Shown here piece by piece: positions 9,605 to 22,033 of a stretch of 64,000 bases of DNA. Source of the stretch: Gyrodactylus bullatarudis (lineage: Eukaryota; Platyhelminthes; Monogenea; Gyrodactylidea; Gyrodactylidae); the NCBI GenBank assembly GCA_012064415.1, contig SSNU01000011.1, positions 126,544-190,543 on the forward strand. Reading direction: 5' to 3'. Each line of letters opens with the position of its first letter. Position 1 is the stretch's first letter. Below the pieces are notes generated by a model that was not told where the DNA came from, made no database searches, and was given only the letters and a program-made list of their open reading frames with translations. The translations under genes and the position numbers were made by a program.

Positions 9605-12600
9605 ATGATATATGACAAACACACGGAACGAAATCATTTCATCTTCTCAGAAACAACAGACTATTTCGATGAAAATTGTTCTAAGCTTTCACATTTTAAT
9701 CTTGAAGATCACGGCATCGGATCCCAGTGTATCGATTTATTTCTCGACTTAGATCATGGGGAACACAATTTGAGAAAAGCCTTTATGACCCAAAACAAAC
9801 CTGAAATAATATCAGAGATGTTTTATGAAAATTTCCTACTAACCATCAGTCATGAGTGAGTTGTGAACATTTGAACTTTTACTTTTTCAACTTGTCCCTC
9901 CTGAAAGAAAAATTACATTCCTAGTCTGATGAAGAGAAATGTCAGGATTATAAAAATAGCTTTATATCAAAATCAAATTGATAGTTTACTGTAGAGCAAG
10001 AACAATAGCCCTAAAATGAAGGATGACATTGATTTAACAAAATGAATGAGATTGCCTGAGGGTTAATAAAAAAGTTGGGTAAATAGCAAATGTAGCAGTT
10101 TAATAGGCAAATGTAACTTTTTAACGCGGATCTATTGATAAAGCTAGTTAATATGAAGATGGGAATTTATGATTTTTACAAAATTCTCTTTTTTTTCATC
10201 AAGAAATCGAATTTGATCAAGATTTTTCGGAATCTAGATCATGAGGCCCTCTCTAACGTTACGGAGAAAAAAATTTAGAAAAAATCCATTTTTATGGAAA
10301 TGACAGCAAATATGAAATCTTGAAGTGGCACAAGAAAAAGTTCAAAAAAATGGGAATTTGGCGCTACTTCAAGATTCCAAATTTGCCGTATTTTCCTTAA
10401 AAATTGATTTTTTCTAAATTTTTTTCTCCGTAACGTTAGAGAGATCGGTCAGTGTATACACTGATTAAAGTCTCTACATTGGTCATAACATATATTTTTC
10501 ACAGTCAAATCAAGATTTAAATAAATCATTGAGAACTAACTTTATAAAATAAATTATTGTTTGACTAATAGGAAATCTATTTGGAAAAGTTTATTCTCTT
10601 ATTGTAAAAGTATGAAATCTAATTGGATATTTTCAAAATTCATTTGTAAACTTTTGAAAACGGTATAGATCATTCAAACTGAGTGGGCCCTGAAAAACCT
10701 GAATGGTAATTATCGGGTTCCTTGGCTGATTCTAATTTTGGAAAAGTGTAGGCAATATAGACTGGATTTCAAACTTGATTTTTTAACTAAAAAATTGAGG
10801 TGCTTTGTAAAAATCATAAATTCCCAACTTCATATCAATATTACATTACTCAGTATTGTTTAATATTAAAATAGGATTAAAAATTTCTAATTAACCTATT
10901 AATAACCTAATCTATGTGTTCAAAAAAACTATTCCTATAATCTTCAATTACCTTGGCCAATGTGAGCTTTTTCACTTTTCTCTCCACTGTTGCTATTTAT
11001 TGGAGAGTTTTGGTGTTTTTTCAGCTTGCATTTCATACTTATTTTCTTTGACTTTTACTATTTCTTTCATGATTTGTAAATTATTATTTTGAATGAACTT
11101 TTAACTTATATCATTTTTGAAGAATTACCACTGATGATACTTCAAAAAATAGGATTACCCCAAAGTAAAATTTTTTCCATAAATGACCCCAGAAATTTTC
11201 ATTGATATTCTTACTGTCTTTATTATTTAGCCAAAATTATCAAGATAAAATCTCAGATATAAATAGCATAAGATGAAAGTCCTTTTACTTAATTATGAAC
11301 CAGATCACGATAGAAAGTGTGGTAGAATATGTCGAAAATTAGGCCAATTCTGCATTCCCTAAAGGCGACTTTGGTATTTCAACTTATAATTTTGCTGAAT
11401 AATTAATTAAGAGAAAAGCATCCATCAATACCAAATTTCTTACATGGAATTTATTGTCGGATAAATCTTCTGAAAGGCTTAACTTTAAGATTGAATATGA
11501 AATGTTTCCTGATATAAAACCTTCTATAGAAAAAATCACAAGTTTACTCAAACCCCATAAGGTTACAAAATAAATAAGAAACGTGGAAAACCGTGCACAA
11601 GTCATAATTTATCTTCTGCTATATCCATCCTAGATTTTATCTCGATAATTTTGGCTAAATGATAAAGACAATAAGAAAAGAAGTTTTGGTATCAATGGGT
11701 CATTTTACTTTTCTCTAAAAATTTTATCCAGAATTGTGAAAAATGGTTTACAATACAATCTAGATTTGAATATTATTTTCACCAAGGAACCCGATAATTA
11801 CCATTCAATTTTTTCAGGATCCGCTCAGTTAAAATGATCTAGATAATTTTCTAGCAGTAAAATTGATAAAAAATTGAGAATATATAACTTTTTGGTATCA
11901 ACAGAAATTTTCCGGGGTCATTTTTGGAATCAACCCAGAAAAATTTGAGAATTTTGTTAATTTTAATTAACCCTCTTTTACTTTAGCACGTTGCGGATAT
12001 ATGAAATCTTCCTGCATTTAAATACAAATTTACAATCAGCCAATTTTTCCAGACAGCCAATCCTATTTGAAAGGAGCTTCCGAAATCTAATCACGGTCGG
12101 ATTATCACACATGAATTGCTCCATCCGAAGGTTAGCCTATATGAGTATGAAAACTAGTCAGATAAAGAGTATCATTGGCCAAGAATGGCTTTATAGAATC
12201 CTGATGAAGCCTCAAAAGAATCCCCTGTTCCCATTTGAATATTTTGAGATTTTAATTTTCATCTGGACCAACAAGGACCTGGTGGTGGCCAATTTCAAAT
12301 GGGTCTATTCATTCTTCAGAAAGATCTATCATATTCATAATTTTACAGTAAGTTACAGATCAGATTATCCATTTTACTCTAGATTAATTCCTTTGGATCA
12401 GAATTACTAATCAAGATTTACTCTTGTAATAAAATTGAAGCGAGCTTAATGCTATTCGCTTATGAATCAAAGTTACCTGAAATGCCAAAGAGCCATATAT
12501 TCCTTAAAAGACTTCAGATCATTTCGGAGGAACTGAGGGATCATCCAAAACTTGTTGAGCCTTCCTTTTTGGCTATCAATGGTTATACGCTTGGCATAAG

Positions 12601-12989
12601 AAGGCCGTTGACAACACAAATTTCTTTCTTTACAATTTGTAAGAATCTTTTGGAAAATTTCTACGACTGACAATGTTTATCGCCGGGATCTTCTATGCCA
12701 GTTGAGCAAGATACATCATAATGAAATACAAGTCAACTTCCACAATTACATAGTGGAACCAGTTTATGATTTATTGAAACATTTGATAACGCATACTAGA
12801 GGTCATATCATACGAAAGATTATTCCATTTTTCATATATGAAGATCTCTATAGCCTTTTAATGTTGGCGGATAAGCAAGCAGTTGTAATACTGCAAACTT
12901 TGGAATTTACTCTCTCCTACTGTATTGGGGAAAAATCCGAATTCATTGAGGGTTTCAGGGTCCTCGGTCTGACGATGTTGTTACGTTAA
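9605..12989 (+). pseudogene. Diverged paralogue of the 2330-9290 gene, probably broken
   Basis: Exon 1 (9605-9855) has 'FNLEDHGIGSQCIDLFLDL' and 'YENFLLTI', parallel to the upstream gene. Exon 2 (11987-12347) is exactly 361 nt, as in the paralogue, joins in the same phase (CATGA|GTGAGT to TTTAG|CACG), and ends in the matching 'FEYFEILIFIWTN'. After the donor at 12348 I find no acceptor that keeps frame. Coding-looking blocks at about 12441-12655 and 12660-12989 lie in different frames, with a shift near 12660. The intron (9856-11986) holds MITE ends. The gene is either a pseudogene or mis-assembled. Function unknown. The tandem arrangement indicates a local duplication. Confidence 0.5.
10138..10850. 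repeat. MITE copies in the paralogue intron
   Basis: AGTTAATATGAAGATGGGAA at about 10143 and its inverted end near 10808-10835 belong to the repeat family seen at 32175, 33590, 43690, 46440, 48377 and 63870. Near-complementary stretches occur around 10245-10440 (TCTAACGTTACGGAG and CTCCGTAACGTTAGAGAG). Confidence 0.5.
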
Positions 12990-14936
12990 GTCTCGCAACA
13001 AATTAATTCTAGAAGAATCAATGAAAAAATACTGTTTTTAATAAAATTTGTAGAAAATCTTGCCTAATAGATAATTTTAAAATGATCAAAGAAATATTTT
13101 TTAAATCAATTTAGCAAATCTACCAAGGAAAGATGTTCTGGATGAATTTGGGAACTGGGGAGATTTTTATATTTGGATTTAAAATTTTGTTGATTTCACA
13201 GCCTGAGAGGAATCAAAAAAAATATTTTCAGGATCACCAATAGACAAGAAGACAGAAAAACAAAGACTTATTTACCTGCTAAAGTCTACTTCCTATTTTC
13301 GACCATTTTTACTTGGAAAGTGATGTATTAGTATTATCCAAGACCATTTTAAAAATGACGGGTTTTTTTGAAAAAATGAATAAGATTAATTATTTGCGTT
13401 GTCCAGAACAATAACTCAAATTCTTTTTTCTTAAATCAGTGAAAGTGTACCTATTGTATCGATTACTAAAAAATATCAAGTAAATTTTGATACCCAAATT
13501 CCCAAATTCATAGAGAACAGTTGTGCAAAATAATTTTAAAGCTAGTGATTCTTTCAAATTATAATTCACGTTCTCTTTAGGTACAAGAAATTTATTCATT
13601 TCTTCTCTTCAAATGACACATTTTCCCTCTACGGATCTCTTCATTCATACGAAGCAGACAAATTTGATTAGAAATTCATACAATAGAAGTAGAAGAAAGA
13701 GAAATGAAATAATGAGTGAATAAAGTATTTTTTCAAACCAAAGCATCTTCTATCTGGATCTGTCTGATTCTACTCTATTGCTCTATTGATATCACTTTCG
13801 TTTTACAAAATTACTCTTACCGTATTACGAACGTATTTTCTAAGGAAAATCATTAGAAGAAATTTTAAATGTGGAATTGGCACCCAAATCTGAGAGTAAT
13901 CAAACGTTTTTTTTAATTTTAAATCGCCATTAGACGAGTAAACGGTGTACTGGAATTAAAAAAAAAATCACTTTCTCAACTTTTGAGTACAAATTTTAAA
14001 GTAATAAAATGGTTCAATATTTTTCAAGCAATTCGAATTCGTCTATAGAGGTTAACAGGTTATTATTGATTTAATTCAAATAATTTGAATTTTTCAATCA
14101 TCATTTTTTAACCCAACATTCAAAAGTTTAACTTTTTCTTGAAAATTACAAGTTTATCTCAACCTCTTTGGCCAAATTTGAAATCTTTCTTTAATCTTGA
14201 TCCGAATTATTAAATCTTTGTAAAAAAATTCTCGTTCATTCCAAATCAGAGAAAATTTTCTTCTTTCTTGTAAAAAAAGATGGCCTGCCAAAAAAAGGAT
14301 GAGATGATGGAAGTTTTCCGACAAGATCTAAATTAAGATATTTTTGAGAAAATAAAATACATAGTAAAACATTTAGTAAAACATAAACATATTGAAGGAT
14401 TTACAGAACAGAAGTGATAACTTAACACTGATAACCATAACAATCCCATCTTTTAGTCCTTTTTTAACCCTTTTTGTATTTTGACCATTTTTTAGGAAGT
14501 TTAGTGTATATAGAATACAATACTAGTAATATTTCTCAGTATACGTGAAAATGCTCAAGATTTCACGCCTTTCAATTCACCTTTGAATAATTTATTTAAG
14601 ATTGGATTTTGGATTTTCTTTTTAAAAAAAGTTTTGAGCCTCCAAGCCTTCCAAAGGGGACTAGAAATATAGACGAATTTTTTTGAGTTTTCATTCGATC
14701 ATGTTCCTTACATAGTGACATAATAGACCTAAAGTATCAATTTCTTTCATTTAACAGCAAAAGTTGATTATACTACTTAGGATTTCTTAATTCCCTTGAG
14801 TATGAAATGTTAATTTTTAAGTTTTGTTCTGATCAAAATTTAATAGTAAGCTTGTTTGTCAATGAAATCTTTGACTACTACGTGACAAATCGTGTAAATA
14901 AAAATCGAAAATATTTTTCCTTGCATTAAAGTTAAC
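12990..14936. other. No gene seen
   Basis: AT-rich sequence with long A/T runs. The only open frame of note is a 69-codon minus-strand one at 13390-13599, which has no recognisable motif and poor coding character. Confidence 0.4.
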
Positions 14937-14967
14937 ACAGTCAGTTGCGAAACTCATTGGCCACCCT
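14937..14967 (+). repeat. Terminal inverted repeat of a DNA transposon (left)
   Basis: CAGTCAGTTGCGAAACTCAT followed by TGGCCAC. It is inverted relative to about 20554-20583, where the complement begins CAGTCGGTTGCG. No matching TA duplication is seen on the left, so it is unclear whether the two ends bound one 5.6-kb element. Confidence 0.4.
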
Positions 14968-15189
14968 TGTTCATGAAAATGCGATAAAATTTTTGATATA
15001 TTTTTGGTCTATTCATGTTCTATTCCTTCCTACATACATTAAGTAACATGTAACTTTGCGCTGATCCTGAATCTGTGCTCAGATCTGAAAAATTCACTAT
15101 AATTTCTGAGATAATTGGAAAAAACGATATTTCCCAAAATTCCAAATTTCCCAAATTTTTAAAATTAATTTTCGCAAAAACCGTAAATG

Positions 15190-15731
15190 TTATTGTATTA
15201 ATTGTTTCGCAATTATATGAGAAATTAAATTCTGCGTCGATTGATATGACTTTTGTGGATCCCCTTTGAAAGGAATCTTTAAATAAGTCGGAATTAGTTC
15301 ATCAACATCATTTTCTGCTTTCTTCTTGGAACTGGAATGCTTATCTATAAACGCCTTTGGATACCCGTCTTCCATTAATAGCTGTCTAAGAACTTCTCTG
15401 TCTGCAGATTTGTTTATCTCCGATGTTAATCTCTCAATTTTCAAAAACTCATTCCTGATTAAACTTTTCTTCTGACATGCAGGACTGAAGCTTAAGAAAG
15501 GTAAAAATTGACATGGTACAGATTTCTTTCTGTAGCTTCTAGTTTGGGCCACTTCATTGACTTTTGTAATCAGGACATCTAGAAAATTCAGGGAACCTTC
15601 TTCTTCTTAGGCTGTAAACTCCATGTTGAGATGAACGCTGTTTAATTTCTCCAGGATAAATTTGGCATCAACATTCTGTTCGAGGACAAGGAAAGTATCA
15701 TCTATGTACCGAGAGTATAAACGGCATCCAC
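15190..15731 (-). pseudogene. Penelope-like reverse transcriptase fragment
   Basis: Minus strand, reading from about 15731: 'YSRYIDDTFLVLEQ' is the RT catalytic box. Next comes 'FTA', a stop, then 'EEEGSLNFLDVLITK', then 'SVPCQFLPFLSFSPA' and 'LMEDGYPKAFIDKH'. The same order is seen in the better-preserved copy at 39297-40848. The fragment is 5' truncated and carries an internal stop. It abuts, head to head, a plus-strand fragment of an endonuclease C-terminus, as expected from the rearranged copies this class often leaves. Confidence 0.8.
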
Positions 15732-15769
15732 TGATTATTATCATTCACTGTAATTAGTATGAACTGAGA

Positions 15770-15863
15770 GGAATCAAACATTGTTGCTAATCAGAAAAGA
15801 GGGAAGAAACGGAAACGATTCAGTGGGCAATTATCGTTGGACAAGTTTGTGAAAAGAAGATAA
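15770..15863 (+). pseudogene. Penelope-like endonuclease C-terminal tail
   Basis: Frame ending 'KKRKRFSGQLSLDKFVKRR' and stop. This matches the tails of the copies at 39297 and 49527: a basic cluster, SGQ, then a hydrophobic-Asp-x-Phe-Val motif. It lies head to head with the RT fragment and is followed about 130 bp later by a decayed hammerhead-like sequence. Confidence 0.65.
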
Positions 15864-15978
15864 TTTGAAATATCAATTAGCCTTGGTGAGAAATTTTAAC
15901 TCATTAACTCAAAAATCCAATGAGATTATAACCAATCAGAGGAACTTGTACATTTTATTTATTTTCTCTATAAATATC

Positions 15979-16020
15979 GAGCCGGTGTAATAGTCTGGCG
16001 AGATCCAAGCTTTATCACTA
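15979..16020 (+). ncRNA. Decayed hammerhead ribozyme of a Penelope pseudo-LTR
   Basis: GAGCCGGTGTAATAGTCTGG aligns with the intact ribozyme at 50285. The core reads CTGGCGA instead of CTGATGA, and the GGTGAAATAT block containing the conserved GAAA is deleted. It is preceded by TATAAA at about 15970. Expected to be inactive. Confidence 0.6.
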
Positions 16021-16299
16021 ATTATAATTATTAATAACACGGGTGGTTGGGGGGTTGCGATAAATTTTTGCGACAAACTGATTATAGTGTAAAATTTTAC
16101 ACAGATTCCGAATCTGCTTCCAAAAATTTTCTAAGTTGCTCAGTTTTTGCGCAATTCGCGAAAAACCGAAATAGCACAATTTTCATAATCGGGACTTGAA
16201 TAAATCAATTTTTCGACTTGATCCTTAGACATTTCAGAGTAAAATTTGATATCATTTGAAAGAACGTAAAATTTTCTACAAGACGCTTTCAAGCTAAAA

Positions 16300-17522
16300 C
16301 ATGCTTTTGGAATGGATCATCCTCAAAATTGGTCGTAAAGTTGAAAAAAGATGAAAAATTAGCGAAAAATGCCATGCACTTTTTTGTTTTTACCCTTCAA
16401 CAGGCTATCTTATTTTGATAAAATCTCAAATTTTAATGGGGGAAAGAATGTAAAATTTGTTTCTCTATCCAATGATACCTCGCATGACCATTTATCTTTT
16501 CTGATTCAGATTTTATTCAAGGTTCTTTCATTAGTGATTTCACTCAATTTTTCTCGATTTATTTTTTCTCGATTCTGATTGGTTCATTTTGATTAGCACA
16601 ATAATTTCGTATAAAACTGAAGGATTTATAATAAATAATTAAGTTGAGGTTGGACGAATCTTAGTGATTCATACAATAAATGGCGGAGGAGTAACATTTT
16701 CCCATTATAAAAGTAGAGACCTTATTTTTCATTTGAAGACAATCTATCTTTTTGTAATAATGAACTTTGTCTCATGAACTTGAAGTTACATTTCCTTCGT
16801 TTTCATTTTGATTTTTTTCATCAAGTTCCACTTGGTACCGTCTCAGATGAACAAGGTGAAAAAATGCACCAAATGATGATGTTCATTGAGGAGAAATATA
16901 TTCAATAATAAATGTGGAACATTGTCTTTCAGATTACTGTTGGTTTATAAAAAATACAGATTAAAGATAGAGAATATTGTTGCTCCCCCAAAATTTGTTT
17001 TATACTCAATCAAATAACTTTGTAAAACCATACAATGTAGAAGAAATTCTGAACATTTAAATTAAACAGTTTTACTATATTTTATAATACAAGAATTGTA
17101 AATGAAAAAATCAGATAAAACTTCAATGTAAATATTTTTATAAATATACAAATCCCTTTTAGTGTCTATACTGATTTAATCATTTATTATAAATCCTTCA
17201 GTTTTATACGAAATTATTGTGCTAATCAAAATGAACCAATCAGAATCGAGAAAAAATAAATCGAGAAAAATTGAGTGAAATCACTAATGAAAGAACCTTG
17301 AATAAAATCTGAATCAGAAAAGATAAATGGTCATGCGAGGTATCATTGGATAGAGAAACAAATTTTACATTCTTTCCCCCATTAAAATTTGAGATTTTAT
17401 CAAAATAAGATAGCCTGTTGAAGGGTAAAAACAAAAAAGTGCATGGCATTTTTCGCTAATTTTTCATCTTTTTTCAACTTTACGACCAATTTTGAGGATG
17501 ATCCATTCCAAAAGCACGTTTG
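16300..17522. repeat. Large foldback element, 340-bp near-identical arms
   Basis: Left arm about 16300-16640 and right arm about 17175-17522 are reverse complements with few differences, separated by about 535 bp of unrelated AT-rich sequence. The same 69-codon frame therefore appears on both strands; it is a product of the repeat, not a gene. No transposase inside. Such an RNA would fold into a long hairpin if transcribed. Confidence 0.85.
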
Positions 17523-17971
17523 AACTTTTTTAATTATTATTATAATTATTCACTTGACTTCAAATTTCTCTAGATGATTCCTTCATCGCCACCAAATAAA
17601 TAATGCATTGAAAAAGGTTTCCTGATGAAAAAAATTTTGCTCTCAATTCACAGTCTTTAAGACAAGAGAATTGGTAAAAGAGTAATATTCTTGAACTTGG
17701 TATTCTAATGGAAAGCCTAACCTGAAATTTCTATTCCTAAATTTCAGAGCTATCTCTTGTAGACTTCAGATTAATTATATCAGCTTTTTAATGTGTTAAT
17801 GTCTCAATAATCGAAAAAGTTAATTTTCTCCCTTTTACCTAAAATCGATTCCGAAAAAGTATAGTTGAAAAGATAAAACAAAAGAATAAATTCTGAGAAA
17901 TTGTTGTTTAAAAAAATAATTGTTCTAACATATTTTAAATCCTTTGTATTATTTTATTCACAAGCCTAATA

Positions 17972-19545
17972 ATGAATCAACGACCCCGTCGTGAAAGGCG
18001 AAATACTAATCGTCGTTTTGAAGATTTTGTCCTAGGCAATGAGCCTGTTCGTATTGCACGACCTCGTTAGTTAGTACTTATTTTATTTTAATTGAAAAGA
18101 ACGTCGACGTCGTACAGAGCCTGTCCGTGTGGTCCAACCTGTAGCTAGACCACGAAGAAGAACAGATCCTCCTATTGTGGAGCGAATCAGAGAAGAAGAA
18201 AGGGAGGTTGCGGCTGAACTAAGGCCTAATAATCCTAGGAGACCTCTACGCTATAGAAATGAAGAGCTCCATTCCTTGATTAGAGTTGCTGCTCAGAATA
18301 ATTCATCAAGAACAGTTGCTGAATTATTTGGTGTTAGTAAAACAACATAAGAAATAGTAAGAATTATTATTTAACAAGATTCTAGACACCACTCAACCTC
18401 GACAGCCTCACGTTGGGGGCAGAAAATCATCAATATCAACTACTCAAGAGCGAAGAGCGTTGCGTATTATGAGAAATAATACCAATATGTCATTTAAAGA
18501 GGTTCAGACCCAGTATTTTCCAAATGTGGGTTACTCAGCTTTTTGCAGAATGGCTAAAAAGAATGAATACTCGAGAAAAAAGGTTATTAAAAAACCTTTC
18601 ATAACAGATAAAATCGCCAGGAAATGCCTATTATTTTCAGAAAGATTTATAGTTTTTGATGTTGAATTTTGGAAGAAGGTCATTTTTGTTGATGAAGTCA
18701 CTTTTGAGTTCAAAAGGCCTCTAAATAATGGCTTCGTATTGTGCTCATGAGCTATGACAAGAAGCCTGTATTTCTGGATAGCGAAGGTAAAACTGACTCC
18801 AGAAAGTTCTTTAAGCTGTTACAAGATGGCTTAAAACTTTTCAATCACTGGACTCCGCCCAACTTTAACCCATGATGAAATGATGAGGCGCTTAAACTGT
18901 AATTTAAATAATATTTTTAAAGTTTTGAAAATTAATTCTTTTTTGCTATTCAAGAGTTGATTCTTGATAATCCCAATGATGATTCCGAAGAATCATGGTC
19001 AGGAACTGATGACACAGATGAGAATGAATTCCTTGAATTCACATCTGGCTCCGATGAACTGTCTGAAGAGAGTATCCCGGAAGATTTGTCTCCAAATATT
19101 CAAGAAAGAAGAGTTCTGAACCGAGAAGATCTCGAATTCATTTAGAAAATGACTCTGTTGGTTGACAATCAATCTCTTCTTTTGATGGATCATGTCAGAA
19201 TTCATACATCATTCTTCGTTAGTATTTTTAAGCAAATTTTTAATCAAAAATTTAATAATATTTTATTACTAGACTCGATATTATCTACAGGCAAATGATC
19301 TCATGAATGTTCCACACTGGCCAACGAATAGTCCAGATCTGAATCCAATTGAAAATAATTTTTGGCTATTACAAAGAATGTGGTACAGAGCAGTTCGAGA
19401 AGTTGATGCTCAAGCATCACTTAGCCAAACCATTGAAAAGATGACAGAGCTAATAGATATTAGAGTAATTAACAATGTGATAGCCAGTATGCCACGACGA
19501 TTACAAAAAGTAATCGACAAAAATGGTGGCCCAATCAACTATTAA
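17972..19545 (+). pseudogene. Tc1-like transposase with Arg-rich N-terminus and acidic insert
   Basis: Starts at ATG 17972. A 34-nt intron (18066-18099, GTTAGT to AAAAG) joins two Arg-rich repeats ('NEPVRIARPR' and 'TEPVRVVQPVARPRR'). A helix-turn-helix follows ('TVAELFGVSKTT'), ending at an in-frame TAA (18348). Further on are 'HVGGRKSSISTTQERRALR', the first catalytic Asp in 'VIFVDEVTF', the second in 'LLLMDHVRIHTS' and the Glu in 'SPDLNPIENNFW'. A 55-nt intron lies at 19218-19272. By my count 35 residues separate the second Asp and the Glu. An acidic segment of about 60 residues (18957-19145) sits just before the second Asp, an odd place. Several in-frame stops show it is dead. Confidence 0.8.
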
Positions 19546-19651
19546 TTTATCATTTTCTTTACTTTCATAATAAAGGTCTTATCATTATTTTCTTAGAAAT
19601 AAAATTATAATTTTCTCATTTTATTTATCAATCATTATTTTTTAATCGCAT

Positions 19652-19790
19652 TAACCCTTTCGGTGCCGATGGACATATATGTCCATCTATTTTAAACCTA
19701 CATAATTTCGTTATTTTTCAATTTTTTACAAAGATTTTTTTTTCACTTAATCATGAACTTTTTAACATTCTAATGATGTGTTTTTTTTAT
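19652..19790 (+). repeat. Solo piggyBac left end
   Basis: TTAACCCTTTCGGTGCCGAT and about 135 bp beyond match 3201-3330 almost base for base. This copy keeps GGACATATATGTCC, which is shortened in the other. No transposase follows. A weaker match to the first 17 bases occurs at 42687. Confidence 0.7.
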
Positions 19791-22033
19791 TTTTCATGGA
19801 ACCACACTTTGCTTTCTCAGATCTTTTTTCATCACTAACACCAGATACCTTTCTACATAACCCCCCCCCTCATATTATTTGTGATAGCATAGACTTCAAA
19901 GCATGTTACGCACACCAACAAATGTGATAGGGATATATCACATTCAAAACCAATATTTTGTACACATTTTCTTTATATAAATCTGGCATGTATAAGCTGA
20001 TGAGTATGCCACGAAATAAAGAGTTTTTTGGTTCCATTTACTCCTGGTATTTCGCACTGATAAGAAACCTAAAAATACAGATTTTCAATAAAAATATGAT
20101 CTGGATTTCAAGATCCAATCACTTGGGATCTGATGAACTGATTTTCATGCCCTGACTATTTATGAAACCAGCACTATTTTACCTATCAAACTAGACCATT
20201 CGAAGCTCGAGTGAACGTATAATTGATTCACACCCCTCAATATGTGATCTAAAACCCTGATTTTGACCGGTCGCTTACAAGTAGAAATACTTAAAACAGG
20301 TTTTTTTAGAGTGCTTTTTAACGGAAACTTTAATGTTCTTATGAAAAAGGACCTTCTCTTTTGTATTTATTGATACTTTCAAAGTCTCTAACACCTCTCT
20401 GATCCACACAATAAAGCTTTAAAAACTCAATTTCTGACACTTATAAATTTTACCTTTGAAAACACAAGTTAAACCGAAAACTAAATGCACCAATGAATTT
20501 TTGATATATTTGTATATTTTTCACGGTATATTATGCCCCAGTTTCTTCGGACTGGAGTGGCCAATGAGTTTCGCAACCGACTGTACAATATTTTCAGCTC
20601 TTTTGTGTCTCAATCTAAAATATCAGTAAGACTGTAAGTACAGAATCATTAGAATCATCTCTTCAAGCTTGATAAGAAAAACACCTTGGCTAAAAATCGA
20701 TAATTTGCAAAATCTATCTCTATTGCATATCCAATGAAAACTCTCAAACTGGACTAAAAAGAGAATTTTAATGCCTCTTTTACGTTATAAAAACATGACA
20801 ATTTCGGAAATGAATGTACCATGTCACAATAAGGGATAAAATCTACAAAAGGGAAGAGACAAAAATTTATGTTTCTTCCTAGAGAAAATTAGAGTGTGTC
20901 CTGTCAGATGGAGATCCACTCTCTTGGTGATAAAGAAATGAATTTGATGGAAAACTCTCGGAAGATTTCGTTCAAATGTTTTTTTTTAGATTCAATAATT
21001 TAAATAGTGTGTTATTCATGTTATACATCAGCTTTTAGTTTTAAGACGCTGGTTGACATTTTTTTAAAAGTCTTGTGATTTTAAAAAAATTTGTTTAAGT
21101 GCAATTGCATGGGTTTGCTGAGAATTTTAATGACTATTGTTTTGAAAAGAGACATTTTCCGTCTGTAATGACAAGAAACTTTTTCTAATTTTAAATTATA
21201 TCTAAAGGATTCAACATGGGCCGTTCATTTTTTGTAAAAATTGGAAGTCTTAAAACCTGAGAAGAGCTCAGTTTTTAAAACTATCAACACCACAATTCTG
21301 GGATAGATTCAGAGGATTCTATTGTCAGAGTTATCTGAGAACAATGGTAGAAATTCTCAAAAAATTAGTAATCCCTTGAACTCGTTAAGTAATAATATTT
21401 ATGACGAGGTGGGCACACTATTCACTACGCCACACCTAAAAATTTGATTTGACTTATTCTCATATTTATTAGACATTTTGAAATTTATGATTTTTTAAGT
21501 GAAAATTCTATAGTGTCAGACTCTTAACTTCCAATTCTGAATTGTGGGATGAAAATAAAAGATAATAAAAAGATTTTGAAATCCCACTAAAAAGTCTCTT
21601 CTCTCAAAGTATAATAAAAACTAATGAATTAAAATTAGAAAAATTCACACATTATTATTATTGTAAATAAAAATCATTTTACCTCTCCACAGTTCGAAAC
21701 CTTATTTTAGCAGATGTCCAATATCTATTAAAAAATTTCTAATTTCTGTTCCAGAAATGTTGGAGTATATTCAAATACATTTTCCAACTTAGTTTTTAAT
21801 GCTTAAAATGATTTTATATCCTGTTAAATACATTAAGGAGTTGATATTAAGTTGTAATGAGAATCCTACTTTATCGAAATTTTTCTCCATCAAAACTTGT
21901 GTAAATTCAAAAAAATTTGGTATCATTAGAAAGCTTATTTTCTTCTCTTTTTGTTTATGTATATTTATTATTTCAAAATCATGGATATCATTGATAAATT
22001 TGATAGGGAAAGATTTTCGTAAAATTATCGCAT
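19791..22033. other. No gene seen
   Basis: AT-rich, with a C10 run at about 19861. About 20554-20583 holds the inverted mate of the TIR at 14937. Open frames at 19958-20155 and 21799-22086 show no recognisable domain. Confidence 0.4.

Noticed and set aside
9921..9950. CTGATGAAGAGAAA, which contains both hammerhead core words
   Set aside because: Only three bases lie between the core words and no helix I or III can be drawn; chance match.
16369..17449. Identical 69-codon frames on opposite strands
   Set aside because: They arise from the inverted arms of the foldback and have no coding character.
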